Positions 1 to 8,375 of a DNA stretch of 64,000 bases are shown here, in pieces. The stretch's first letter is position 1, and the number at the start of each line of letters is the position of its first letter. Source of the stretch: Mycobacterium sp. OTB74 (GTDB taxonomy: Bacteria; Actinomycetota; Actinomycetes; Mycobacteriales; Mycobacteriaceae); NCBI RefSeq assembly GCF_029892685.1, contig NZ_JARXVD010000010.1, forward strand, positions 124,001 through 188,000, given 5' to 3'. A program made the translations under genes and the position numbers. The notes beneath the pieces were generated by a model. That model had not been told where the DNA came from, ran no database searches, and was given only the letters and a program-made list of their open reading frames with translations.

Positions 1-800
1 TCGACGGGACGGGACCGCAGCGCGGTGGCGATGACGCCGGCGCGCTTGCCCAGCAGCTTGGCGATATTCAGCTCGCCCTTGATACCGCCCTGCATCCCGA
101 TGATCACGAGTCGCCCGTCCGGGGCCAGGGCGTCGATATTGCGGTCCAGGTACGACGCACCCATGATGTCGAAGATGACGTTGGCGCCGCCCTCCTGGGT
201 GATGCGCTCGACGAAGTCCTCTTCGCGGTAGTTGATCAGGATGTCCGCGCCGAGTTCTTCGCACAGGGCGAGTTTTTCGGCGGAACCTGCGGTGACCGCG
301 ATCCGGGCCCCCAAGGCTTCGGTGACCTGGATGGCGTGGCTGCCGATCCCGCTGGCACCGCCGTGCAGCAGCACCAACTGGCCGGGTTGCAGGTTGGCGG
401 TCATCACCAGGTTGGACCACACCGTGGCTGCGACCTCTGGCAGGCCCGCCGCGTCGTGCAGCTTCACGCCCGCGGGGATCGGCATCACCTGCGCTGCGGG
501 GACGGCGACCTTCTCTGCGTAGCCGCCGCCGGCCAGCAGCGCGCACACCTGATCGCCGGGCTTCCAGGTCTCGGCGTTCCCCAGCCCGGGGCCTACCTCG
601 GAGATGGTGCCGGAGACCTCCAGTCCCAGGATGTCGCTGGCTCCCGGTGGCGGCGGATACAGCCCGGCAGCCTGCAGCAGGTCGGCCCGGTTGACACCCG
701 CGGTGGTCACGTCGATGACGACCTCGCCTTCTTTGGCGGAGGGGTCCGGAACCTCGGACCATGCCAGCTGACCAGGGGCTTCAACGACGATGGCGCGCAT
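1..800 (-). CDS. NAD(P)H:quinone oxidoreductase, zinc-type dehydrogenase family (3' end cut by window)
   Basis: About 266 residues are visible, beginning MRAIVVEAPG. The N-terminal GroES-like fold contains the family phrase AGVNRADLLQ at about residues 34-43, followed by a PPPPGASDILGLE segment. A Rossmann nucleotide-binding motif (HGGASGIGSHAIQ) lies near residue 145. Together these identify the quinone oxidoreductase/PIG3 branch of medium-chain dehydrogenases, cytosolic enzymes that reduce quinones with NADPH and usually lack the zinc sites of alcohol dehydrogenases. The ATG was chosen because the family almost always starts MRA(I/V). The C-terminal 50-60 residues lie outside the window. 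It is read divergently from the tRNA and integrase and looks like conserved backbone; from memory M. tuberculosis Rv3777 is the counterpart. Family certain; substrate unknown. Confidence 0.9.
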   Translation of the reverse strand, partial: MRAIVVEAPGQLAWSEVPDPSAKEGEVVIDVTTAGVNRADLLQAAGLYPPPPGASDILGLEVSGTISEVGPGLGNAETWKPGDQVCALLAGGGYAEKVAVPAAQVMPIPAGVKLHDAAGLPEVAATVWSNLVMTANLQPGQLVLLHGGASGIGSHAIQVTEALGARIAVTAGSAEKLALCEELGADILINYREEDFVERITQEGGANVIFDIMGASYLDRNIDALAPDGRLVIIGMQGGIKGELNIAKLLGKRAGVIATALRSRPV

Positions 801-864
801 GGCGATAACGCTACCCCCGGGCCGGATGCACTGCCGGAGCAGCAGACCCCTTAGGCTGGTCGAC

Positions 865-951
865 GGTGGCGTGGCAGAGCGGCCTAATGCACTCGCCTTG
901 AAAGCGAGAGTCGGCTAAACCCGACCGGGGGTTCAAATCCCTCCGCCACCG
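865..951 (+). tRNA. tRNA-Ser (anticodon TGA)
   Basis: The acceptor arm GGTGGCG pairs with CGCCACC, leaving discriminator G. The anticodon arm CTCGC-CTTGAAA-GCGAG places TGA in the loop. A long variable arm typical of class II tRNAs follows, then a T-arm containing GGTTCAAATCC. CCA is not encoded. Length is 87 nt. It decodes UCA serine codons. Its 3' end directly precedes a phage-type integrase gene, making it the probable integration target. Confidence 0.95.
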
Positions 952-1104
952 CAGATCAGATGGGGTTTCCGTCGTCGGCAACGGCGACGGGACTCCGGAA
1001 AATTGACACTTTTTGACACAACTGCCGAGGAATTGGGTTGGCGCTGTGTCGGCGTGTCACGCCGCGTGACTGGTCCTGTACGGATCGCACGATGGGATTG
1101 ATAC

Positions 1105-2280
1105 GTGGCACGACTACCCAGCTTCATCACCCGCGCGGAGGGCAAACGCGGCGTCACCTACGAGGCACGCATCAACGTTGTGCTGCCCGACGGCCGTCGG
1201 TTGCAGCCCAAGCGCCGGTTCAAATCTCTCGATGCGGCCAAAGACTGGCACGCGACCACTTCCGCCGAGCTCGCCAAGGGCACTTTCACTGCGCCGAGTG
1301 ATCTCACCGTGCGAGAAGCGATCACGACATGGCTTATTGCGAAGGCCGCGCGGGTGAAGCCGACGACGGCCGACGCCTACGCCGCGGCGCTGCGGCCGGT
1401 CGTGGATCGCTACGGCGACTTCAAGGTGCAGAAGATTACTAAGCACGACGTCGAAATTCTGGTGACCGAATTACGGGCTGGCACAACCGATCGCGGTGTG
1501 TGGGCGAGGACATCGATCAATCCGATGCTGGCGCGGTGGAAGACGGTGTGGTCCGACTTGCATGCTCAGGGCGTTCTTGTGCGAAACGTCGTTTCGTTGG
1601 TCGAGCCTTTACGCAAGCCATCGGGAGAGTCAGCGATGAAGGTCGATGACAGTCTCACCGAGGCAGAGTTGGAGCAGCTCGTCGGCGCGCACGGGGAAGG
1701 CGCCGATGACTATGCGCGCCGGCGTGAACTGTTTGTGCACATGGCGCTGCTGGGCCTGCGGCGTGGTGAACTCGCAGGGTTGCGTTGGTCGGCGATTGAC
1801 CTCGACGGGGAACCACCGACACTGAGCGTTCGCGCAACACGTGTCTCAACGGGGGCTGGTGTCATCGAGCAGGCCGACGCCAAAACGGTCAGCTCCGCAC
1901 GTACCCTCCCGATTCCGCCACACCTTCTCCCGATCCTCCGGCGAGTCCGCTTAGAGCAACTGCATACGAAGCTCGCGACGGGAGCGAAGTGGGAGGGCAA
2001 CGACGACGGGCATGTCTTCTGCCACGACCTTGGTCGGCCGCTGAGTCCACGCACGTTGAATGCTTGGTGGACAAAGTCTTTGAAGGATTCTGGACTGTCG
2101 CACCGCCGGCTGCACGCGAGCCGGCATACGGCCGCTAGTCTTCTGAACATCCGTGGGGCACCCGTCACGATGATCGCCGCGTGGCTCGGGCACAGTGACG
2201 GCGGTGTCTTGGCGATGCGCACATACGTGCACACCCGGGACCAGATTCTCATCGACGCCGCGAAGCTGTTCAGCCGGTAG
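1105..2280 (+). CDS. Tyrosine recombinase / site-specific integrase
   Basis: A 391-aa phage-type integrase that would catalyse integration and excision of the island. It has an N-terminal arm-type DNA-binding region (about 1-60), a SAM-like core-binding domain (about 65-165) and a C-terminal catalytic domain. Catalytic motifs are visible: box I LRRGELAGLRW (first Arg near 220), HASRH near 337-341, LGH near 361-363, and the nucleophilic Tyr in TYVH near 374. The GTG start gives the expected MARLPS N-terminus; the gene sits about 150 bp after tRNA-Ser in the same orientation, the classic arrangement for tRNA-targeting elements. A TTGACAC sequence occurs twice upstream and could carry a promoter. 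No excisionase gene is recognised nearby. The gene appears intact. Confidence 0.93.
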   Translation: MARLPSFITRAEGKRGVTYEARINVVLPDGRRLQPKRRFKSLDAAKDWHATTSAELAKGTFTAPSDLTVREAITTWLIAKAARVKPTTADAYAAALRPVVDRYGDFKVQKITKHDVEILVTELRAGTTDRGVWARTSINPMLARWKTVWSDLHAQGVLVRNVVSLVEPLRKPSGESAMKVDDSLTEAELEQLVGAHGEGADDYARRRELFVHMALLGLRRGELAGLRWSAIDLDGEPPTLSVRATRVSTGAGVIEQADAKTVSSARTLPIPPHLLPILRRVRLEQLHTKLATGAKWEGNDDGHVFCHDLGRPLSPRTLNAWWTKSLKDSGLSHRRLHASRHTAASLLNIRGAPVTMIAAWLGHSDGGVLAMRTYVHTRDQILIDAAKLFSR

Positions 2281-2394
2281 GGCGGTAAAGGTTCAGTGGA
2301 CTACGCAGTTTGGCCCGCGAGCACGAACACCTGGGCGTCGATGAACCCGCGCCGCAGGCGCGAATTTTCCTCGGGAACTGATACCACTGCGCGC

Positions 2395-4698
2395 ATGACC
2401 CAAATGAATGACGATCCCAACTTTCACGAACAGGCTCCACCGGTCGATGAGACGAAGCCCGACGATGGGCAATCCGCTGGTGCGCGGTCGGCCGACGCCA
2501 GCAGCCCCAAGCCGGATAACAGCGCACCGAAATCGAGAGCAGCCAGCGGCGGGCCGAGTACTGGCGACAAAGTGCTCAAGCACTTGGGCCTGCCCCGCGA
2601 GGCTCTCCGTGACCTCACCACCGATCCGATCAAAGGCGTTTCCGGCCTGGCCAAGGCACAGTGGAAATCCGGCCAGGCCCCGATGGTCAAAGCGGCCGAA
2701 GTGGTAGGCAAAGCGTTGCCCGGCCCGCTTGCCAAGGGCCTGGCTAAAGGCGCATTCCGCACGGTGCCGCTGATCGGGACCGTCCTGTCGGCCGAAACCG
2801 CCTACGAGGACATCAAAGACGGCGACGTGGTCGGCGCACTCCTCTCCACGGTCGGGGTCATCCCCGGACCAGTCGGATGGCTCGGGATCGGTGGGGCGGC
2901 GTTATGGGAGATGTCCGGCATGGGCCACCACGGTTACGGGCTGTGGGACGCACCCGACGGCACCGCCACGCACATGCTGCCCGGATCGGCCAAAGACGTT
3001 GCGGGCGTTCAAGACATCGACGCCAAGCTCACCGCCGCGCAGAAGCAGGTGTTCGGATTCCAGGACGGACCGCAAGGGTCGGTGTGGAACTCCACCCCGC
3101 CGGAGCCGCTGCGGGTGGACACCCCGGCGGTGCAGTCCGCGGTGACCAGCTGGCTGGCCGGGATCGCCGACCTGTTCCACCAGATCGACCAAACCATGCA
3201 GAACTCCGGTGAGCCGTACATTCTCAAAGCCCGCCAAGACCTTTCGGCGCATTTCGCCGCGATGGCCAAGCTCCCGTCGCAGGGCCCTCTCGTCATCGCG
3301 CAACTGACCGCCGCCTCCGACGGCGCCGGTGCCGCGTACAAGGCGGTCCTGGACGCCAACAAGGCCGCACGCACCCAGCTCGCCGACAACGGCAGCCTCA
3401 CCGATGCGGGCCCGGCCACCACGATGCAGACCCAGCTGGCGTCGGCGTCGAAGAAGATCGATGCCGCCAACAAGAAACTGGAAGCCATCTTCGCCGGTGA
3501 CCCACCACCGCCGGTCACCGTCTCCGCCAATCCGGGCCTGCACGATCACCCGAAGGCGGCGATCGCCCCCAACCCGGCACCCGCAGCGCCGGTGGTCGCT
3601 GCGCCGCCGGTGGCCGCCGCACCCACGGTTCCGGCCAAAGACGCTGCGAACAAAGACGATCTGTCGCATCTGCTGTCCTCGCTGGGCCGCCCGTCGATGG
3701 GCAACGCCTCCCCACTCGGCGGTGGCGGCATGCCACTCGGCGGTGGCACACCGATGAGCTCCTCACCACTCGGCGGCGGCCGGGCACTCGGTGGGGACAG
3801 CGAGCCGCACAAGCTGGACACCGGCAAGCTCGGCGAACGCAAAGAAGACAAGCCCAAGTCATTGTCGGCGTCCACGCCGGACAACCGCACCGTGCCCCGC
3901 GGGCCCGGAGCCCCTGCGCCGGCCGTTCTCGGGACGCCGGGGACACCGGTTCCGGGAACCGCGACGGCCAAGCCCGCCGCGGCGACCACACCGAACACGA
4001 CCGTGGACGTCAAAGGCCGCAAGGTCACCTTCCCGGACGCCACAAGGGCGAAGCTGGCGCAGATCGTGGCCGCCGCCGACCCGGCGCACCCGGTCAGCCT
4101 GGCCGACGCGGCAGCCAAGGCCGGTCTGACCCCGCCGGTTCCGGGGCAGGACCCGGGCCAGCAGGTGCCGCCGACCGACGCCAAGCCCGGCGACGTGCTG
4201 GTGGCCGGCGGCAAGCGTTACCTGCTGCTCGGCGACGGCCAGTTCTATGACCTGACCGACTACAAAACCGTTGGCGCCGATGCGCTTCCGAAAGACATGG
4301 GCCCGGACGCCGGGTATTTCCACCTGATCGACCCGGCCGCGCCGGGTGCGTCGGGGGCGGCCCCGGGACCGGTATCCGGCCCGACCGGCGGGGTGCCGTT
4401 CACGGTGCCCGGTGGGACCCCGGCGCCCACGGTTCCGGTGGATGCCAGCGCACCTCCGGCCGGCCCGGCAGCAGCTCCGGCACCGATGCCGCCGGCACCG
4501 CCGGCCGCTCCCTCGCCGGCCGCGCCGCCCGCAGCCCCGGCGCCGCAGGGACCGGTCTCGGTGCACGCCAGCGGAACTCCTGGGGTTCCGGCTCAGGGAA
4601 CCGGCGGCCCGGCCAACGCGGCGGCCACCGACACCGGCCTGGGACACAACGCGCCGTCGACGGGCGGCCACGACCTGGACCCGGGGGCGATCAAGTGA
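2395..4698 (+). CDS. Large Ala/Pro-rich protein, type VII-secretion-substrate-like
   Basis: About 767 aa from the chosen ATG (MTQMNDDPN); an upstream GTG would add 33 residues of unlikely sequence. The layout is a polar N-terminus, a hydrophobic Gly/Ala segment around residues 115-180 (VPLIGTVLSAETAYEDI and following), a helical region with a WLAGIADLFHQID stretch, a long Pro/Ala/Gly low-complexity linker with LGGG repeats, a compact domain around residues 535-650 (GRKVTFPDAT to GYFHLIDP), and a Pro-rich tail. Mycobacterial ESX substrates of the EspA/EspE/DUF4226 type share this architecture, but I could not assign a family. The stop overlaps the next start by 4 bp, so it heads a four-gene operon with the protease downstream. 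There is no classical signal peptide. Export is an inference. Confidence 0.8.
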   Translation: MTQMNDDPNFHEQAPPVDETKPDDGQSAGARSADASSPKPDNSAPKSRAASGGPSTGDKVLKHLGLPREALRDLTTDPIKGVSGLAKAQWKSGQAPMVKAAEVVGKALPGPLAKGLAKGAFRTVPLIGTVLSAETAYEDIKDGDVVGALLSTVGVIPGPVGWLGIGGAALWEMSGMGHHGYGLWDAPDGTATHMLPGSAKDVAGVQDIDAKLTAAQKQVFGFQDGPQGSVWNSTPPEPLRVDTPAVQSAVTSWLAGIADLFHQIDQTMQNSGEPYILKARQDLSAHFAAMAKLPSQGPLVIAQLTAASDGAGAAYKAVLDANKAARTQLADNGSLTDAGPATTMQTQLASASKKIDAANKKLEAIFAGDPPPPVTVSANPGLHDHPKAAIAPNPAPAAPVVAAPPVAAAPTVPAKDAANKDDLSHLLSSLGRPSMGNASPLGGGGMPLGGGTPMSSSPLGGGRALGGDSEPHKLDTGKLGERKEDKPKSLSASTPDNRTVPRGPGAPAPAVLGTPGTPVPGTATAKPAAATTPNTTVDVKGRKVTFPDATRAKLAQIVAAADPAHPVSLADAAAKAGLTPPVPGQDPGQQVPPTDAKPGDVLVAGGKRYLLLGDGQFYDLTDYKTVGADALPKDMGPDAGYFHLIDPAAPGASGAAPGPVSGPTGGVPFTVPGGTPAPTVPVDASAPPAGPAAAPAPMPPAPPAAPSPAAPPAAPAPQGPVSVHASGTPGVPAQGTGGPANAAATDTGLGHNAPSTGGHDLDPGAIK

Positions 4699-5084
4699 CG
4701 GCCCCCACCGAAACGGCGGGCGATCTGTGTCTCTTAGCGGCCACCGCTGCACGTACCGCACGTGAGATCGTCTCCGAGACTGCTCCGACAGCCCTTGCCG
4801 AGATTGTCTACGCAGGCGTGCTCGCGTACGCGCACATCTGGGTAATGCTGGACCACGAGCGGTGGCCGGATGTCGAGGATGTGATGCCATCGACCACCCT
4901 CGGTGACGTCGTCGCACAGGCCGCGATGAATACGCTCGGCGAAGAGGGTCGCGCCCGAGTTCGTCGGTGGCTCAACGATAGGTGGGATCTGGTGTTGGAG
5001 CGGACCAACCGGCTCTTGGACGTGGGATGGGCCTGGAAAGCTGGTACATGCGCCCTGCCGAGCGTGGAAGACTCGGCTATGTGA
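4695..5084 (+). CDS. Small hypothetical protein (129 aa)
   Basis: The GTG start overlaps the preceding stop (GTGA), and its own stop overlaps the next start, so it is tightly coupled inside the operon. The sequence is mainly helical and Ala/Leu/Arg rich, with an AEIVYAGVLAYAHIWVML hydrophobic helix near the middle and a charged helix (ARVRRWLNDRWDLVLERTNRLL) near the C-terminus. There is no signal peptide and no recognised family. Its position between a putative secreted protein and a lipoprotein protease suggests an accessory or chaperone-like role, which is inference only. Confidence 0.7.
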   Translation: MTAPTETAGDLCLLAATAARTAREIVSETAPTALAEIVYAGVLAYAHIWVMLDHERWPDVEDVMPSTTLGDVVAQAAMNTLGEEGRARVRRWLNDRWDLVLERTNRLLDVGWAWKAGTCALPSVEDSAM

Positions 5085-5941
5085 GGACGTCCAGCCTCTC
5101 GCCCTGTGCCGTCGTTGCGCTGGCCGCTATTGCCGCGCTAGCGGTGTCAGGCTGCGGGTCGAATGTGTTGTCCGGTAACGCCGTCGCGGCGGGAGGCCCA
5201 TCTGAGGCCACCCCGCCCCTAACCGCCGGTGGTGCGACCCCGGTGATCGCATCGAAATCCGCTGTGCCGCAATGGATCGATGCTAGCGGTGCGCCGGTGA
5301 CAGTCCTTCCACGCGACGACGTGGATCATGCACAGTTCAGCGCGATACCTCAGGCAGGGACGAAAATCCTCCACGCCACCGATGGTGCTGGTGACTTGGA
5401 CCTGTGCACACTTGGCCCGACGGTGACCGCCGATGGACGCACGGGGTTCCTGACCGCGGGGCATTGCGTCCTCGGGGCCTACAGCCCTGACCAGTACCTG
5501 CAGACGACCGCCGGTGGGGCAACCGAGATGTTCGGCATAGCGGGGCAGGCCGTGGCCGATGCCACTCAGGACTCGACGGTGATCTGGGCCAACACCACGG
5601 CCGACCCTCGGTCCGCCAAGATCGCGGGACTGCCTGTAGTAGGCGCGATGACTGAAGCAGAGGTCAAGGTGTTGCCTCCTGGTACTCCAGTCTGCTTCGA
5701 CGGTGCGAAGTCCGGGGTTACCTGTGGACCATTGATCGATGCTGGTGGTGGTGTCATCTATTTCGGCAAGGGCGCTGTCGGCGGGGACAGCGGCGCACCG
5801 GTTTTCGTCGTAGATCGGGACGGCCGCGCGACAGTCATCGGCCTCTTGGCCCGGACTGACGACGACAGCCGCGCGTCTACAGCTACGTACACCGCACCCG
5901 CCCTGGCACGGCTCGGCGTCACCATTGTCACCGCTCCCTGA
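5081..5941 (+). CDS. Trypsin/chymotrypsin-like serine protease lipoprotein
   Basis: From the GTG that overlaps the upstream stop, the product is 286 aa. Residues 1-24 form a signal peptide ending in the lipobox AVSGC, with the acylated Cys at 25, so the protein should be anchored outside the membrane. The mature part carries the S1-family marks: TAGHC (His128), a plausible catalytic Asp in ATQDSTVIW (Asp164) and GGDSGAP (Ser237). Four further Cys residues could form disulfides. It is a likely active extracytoplasmic endopeptidase. In the operon it lies between two Ala/Pro-rich proteins, which makes them candidate substrates or maturation partners. A later start is excluded because it would remove the signal peptide; an earlier in-frame ATG would add 11 residues. 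Confidence 0.9.
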   Translation: MRTSSLSPCAVVALAAIAALAVSGCGSNVLSGNAVAAGGPSEATPPLTAGGATPVIASKSAVPQWIDASGAPVTVLPRDDVDHAQFSAIPQAGTKILHATDGAGDLDLCTLGPTVTADGRTGFLTAGHCVLGAYSPDQYLQTTAGGATEMFGIAGQAVADATQDSTVIWANTTADPRSAKIAGLPVVGAMTEAEVKVLPPGTPVCFDGAKSGVTCGPLIDAGGGVIYFGKGAVGGDSGAPVFVVDRDGRATVIGLLARTDDDSRASTATYTAPALARLGVTIVTAP

Positions 5942-5978
5942 TTCGCGCCGCCCGCGTCAATCTGCGGCAGGTGGCGCG

Positions 5979-7349
5979 ATGATCCGCGTCATGACTACCG
6001 ATATCGCCTCACTCGCCGATGCCGCGCGCGACGCCGCCAGCCACTACACGGGCCTGTCCCGCCGCATGGACGCGATCGCCAAGGACCTGAACACCAACAC
6101 AGTCACCCTGATGACCCTTGCCAAAGGCGCAACCATGACCGATGCGCACGGGAAGCTGACGGCCATCCGCCAGGAGGTCGAAAAGGGTGCGCTCGGGTTC
6201 GCCGAAGGCGGTGCCGCGTACTCCAGTCTCGAAAGCGCCTCGCGCGACTGGATTCGTGATGCACCGACCGACGCTGAGCTGGCCGCCGCGGACAAGGCCG
6301 TCACCGATGCGCAGGCGGCGCTGAAGCGGGCCGCGCAGACCGGATCCGGTTCGGCTGAAGAGGCGGCGCTGAAGGCAGCACAAAAGCATTCGCGCAATCT
6401 GCACCGTGAGCGGACGGCGGCGGATAAAGCATTCGACAAGGCGTGCAAGAACATTCGGGAACGGTTGGCCAAGCACGGCGAGTTCATCCACAAGCAGCAC
6501 CGCGAGCACACAGTGAGCGGTCACAGTCGGGTGAAGGCACCGGACGTCCCTCCGGCTAAACCTGTACCAGCGCCGTCATCGTCCATTCCGCCCGCAACGC
6601 TGCGCGGCACGAAGGCTCCAGCAACATCGACGAGTAGCTCGACCGACGGCTCCGCGCCCGCCGGCTCCGTCGACGATCTGCTAAACAAACTGCGTCAGCA
6701 GCCAGCCGCACCATCAGGGCCGTCCCAGCCTCCAACCGTCGCCCCGACTGGATCGCCCCGTCTTGGTGGTGGGGGCTCACAGCTTGGATCACAGCCGGCC
6801 AAGAACGAAAAAGCCCGCGATGGTGCCCTAACCACCTCGGACCTCGCATCATTGGGTGTTCCCGCGGTGGCCGCCGCACCTGTAGTGGCCGCTGCGCTGC
6901 GTACGCCTGGCCCCTCGCTGCCAATGGTGCCGGCCACATCCACGTCGCCCGGAACCATCGCAGCGCCGGAGTCGACTCCGCCGGTCACGGGAACGTCGAG
7001 GCCCGATCTGAACACGAACGCCGATGTCACAGGCCGCAGCGACCCACCGCGTGGAGCATTCACCGCGCCGGCCACCAATCTGGCCGGGTCCAACAACCCC
7101 GCCGGAGGCGGTGGGACAACTGGAGCGCCGGGAACGGGAACGGCCACACAACCGGGCATCGGCCAGACGCCGATCATGCCCGGCGGGATGCCGATGAGCG
7201 GTCCCGGCAGCGGTGGCGGGTCATCGCGCAAGTCGAACCCGGTCGTGAAGTACAGCCCCGAACAGGCCGAGTTGAACGGGCAGACAACGACATCCGAAGC
7301 AGTGCAGGGAGGAACGATCGCGCAGCGGCGCTTCGACGACGACGTTTGA
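5979..7349 (+). CDS. Helical + Pro-rich protein, putative type VII-type secreted protein
   Basis: About 456 aa. Residues 1-180 are predicted helical and coiled-coil-like (SLADAARDAASHYTGLSRR, then long Ala/Lys/Glu helices). They include AAYSSLESA, which matches the YxxxD/E pattern of ESX export signals. The rest is a Pro/Gly/Thr/Ser-rich low-complexity tail with LGGGGSQLG and PGGMPMSGPG motifs, ending in a short charged segment. The overall plan parallels the first gene of the operon, so the two may be paralogous partners. ATG at 5979 or 5991 is possible; neither has a strong Shine-Dalgarno. It is the last gene of the block, convergent with the following pair. Function is unknown; secretion is inferred from architecture. 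Confidence 0.78.
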   Translation: MIRVMTTDIASLADAARDAASHYTGLSRRMDAIAKDLNTNTVTLMTLAKGATMTDAHGKLTAIRQEVEKGALGFAEGGAAYSSLESASRDWIRDAPTDAELAAADKAVTDAQAALKRAAQTGSGSAEEAALKAAQKHSRNLHRERTAADKAFDKACKNIRERLAKHGEFIHKQHREHTVSGHSRVKAPDVPPAKPVPAPSSSIPPATLRGTKAPATSTSSSTDGSAPAGSVDDLLNKLRQQPAAPSGPSQPPTVAPTGSPRLGGGGSQLGSQPAKNEKARDGALTTSDLASLGVPAVAAAPVVAAALRTPGPSLPMVPATSTSPGTIAAPESTPPVTGTSRPDLNTNADVTGRSDPPRGAFTAPATNLAGSNNPAGGGGTTGAPGTGTATQPGIGQTPIMPGGMPMSGPGSGGGSSRKSNPVVKYSPEQAELNGQTTTSEAVQGGTIAQRRFDDDV

Positions 7350-7359
7350 TGACTGCGGG

Positions 7360-7740
7360 TTAGTCCGCGAGGAGCTGCGATACCCGCTGATAACTCACCC
7401 CGAGGACATCGGCAATATCGGCCAGGGTCAGTCCCGCGGTGCGAAGCTGGCCGGCGACCTCCCGCGCGCTGACCGCCAGCTGAGCCGCAGCTGCCTCGGC
7501 CGCGGCGCGTTCAGCGGCGACCCGACTCTCGGCCTGCAGCACGTCGACGCCACCCGCTGTGACGACGAGGTCCAGCTCGACGGTACTGGGTGCGATATCC
7601 GCGGCGGTCACCGCGAGCTGCCGTGCAGCGGAGGGGATTTCGACAAAGCTGCGGGCGGTGGTGGTGGGTGCCTCGTCAAACGCCGGCGCGCTCAAGCGCC
7701 AGGCCCTGCCCTCGGGGTGCGCTTCGATGCGGATCCTCAC
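7360..7740 (-). CDS. HicB-like/HTH small regulator (126 aa)
   Basis: The N-terminal 60 residues (MRIRIEAHPEGRAWRLSAPAF, then an ARSFVEIPSAARQL segment) resemble the HicB partial RNase-H fold. A charged Ala-rich helix follows, then a clear C-terminal helix-turn-helix (LTLADIADVLGVSYQRVSQLL). This layout fits an autoregulatory antitoxin. The GTG start overlaps the upstream gene's stop (GTGA), so the two are one operon. No HicA-type toxin is visible; the partner protein is unrelated to HicA by eye. The antitoxin role is therefore tentative. Confidence 0.7.
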   Translation of the reverse strand: MRIRIEAHPEGRAWRLSAPAFDEAPTTTARSFVEIPSAARQLAVTAADIAPSTVELDLVVTAGGVDVLQAESRVAAERAAAEAAAAQLAVSAREVAGQLRTAGLTLADIADVLGVSYQRVSQLLAD

Positions 7741-8006
7741 CCGGTAATTGTCTGATAACCCAACTTCGACAACGCAGCGACGTGGGTCGTGACGGGAACG
7801 ATGGCCAGCGCCTGGTAGTCGGCGATCTCGCCGGTTGCGTCCGCGGCGAAAACGTAGGTGCCTTTGGTTCCGCCGGCCACCACCACTGTGTGGTGAGTGC
7901 CGCTCTCGGTGATCAACGCGGGTTCGAGCCGATAGTGCCGTTGTGGCGAACCGATCCCGCTGATACGGCGGTGCTTAGGGAACTCAGTCGCGGTGGCGGC
8001 GGTCAT
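7737..8006 (-). CDS. Hypothetical protein (89 aa), first gene of a two-gene operon
   Basis: The ATG was chosen because AAAGAGG lies 5 bases upstream; longer in-frame extensions read as non-coding. The 89-aa product (MTAATATEFPKHRR) has a beta-rich middle (HHTVVVAGGTKGTYVFAAD) and a helical C-terminus. No family is recognised. It is translationally coupled to the HicB-like/HTH gene, so it could be the toxin or a partner in a TA-like module. The upstream region is AT-rich for this genome and probably holds the promoter. Confidence 0.65.
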   Translation of the reverse strand: MTAATATEFPKHRRISGIGSPQRHYRLEPALITESGTHHTVVVAGGTKGTYVFAADATGEIADYQALAIVPVTTHVAALSKLGYQTITG

Positions 8007-8375
8007 GGTGGCCTCTTTTCCGTGGTGAAATGCCATACGCACGGTACGCAATATACATTGCGGAATTAACACAAGCAAGATTGTGGTATGTATCCAGACG
8101 CGGACAACGCTGGCGGGCGTTTTGGTGTGCACATTGCAGGGGCAACCGATCGTGCTTACCGACCAGTGAAAACCTGAATGGCAGCGTGGGTGATAGGTCG
8201 CCACTGGCGAATCGCTGAACGTGCGCCGCTGCGGGAATGAAAATTCTCGTCAGTTATCGCCGAATAATGATGAGTGACTATGGCCGCGGATCTGGATCCG
8301 GCCACCGCAGCGACGGCGCATACGCACGTTCGGACGTCGAGGGAAGGTGACGGGCAGGCGAACTACTGTGAGCGC

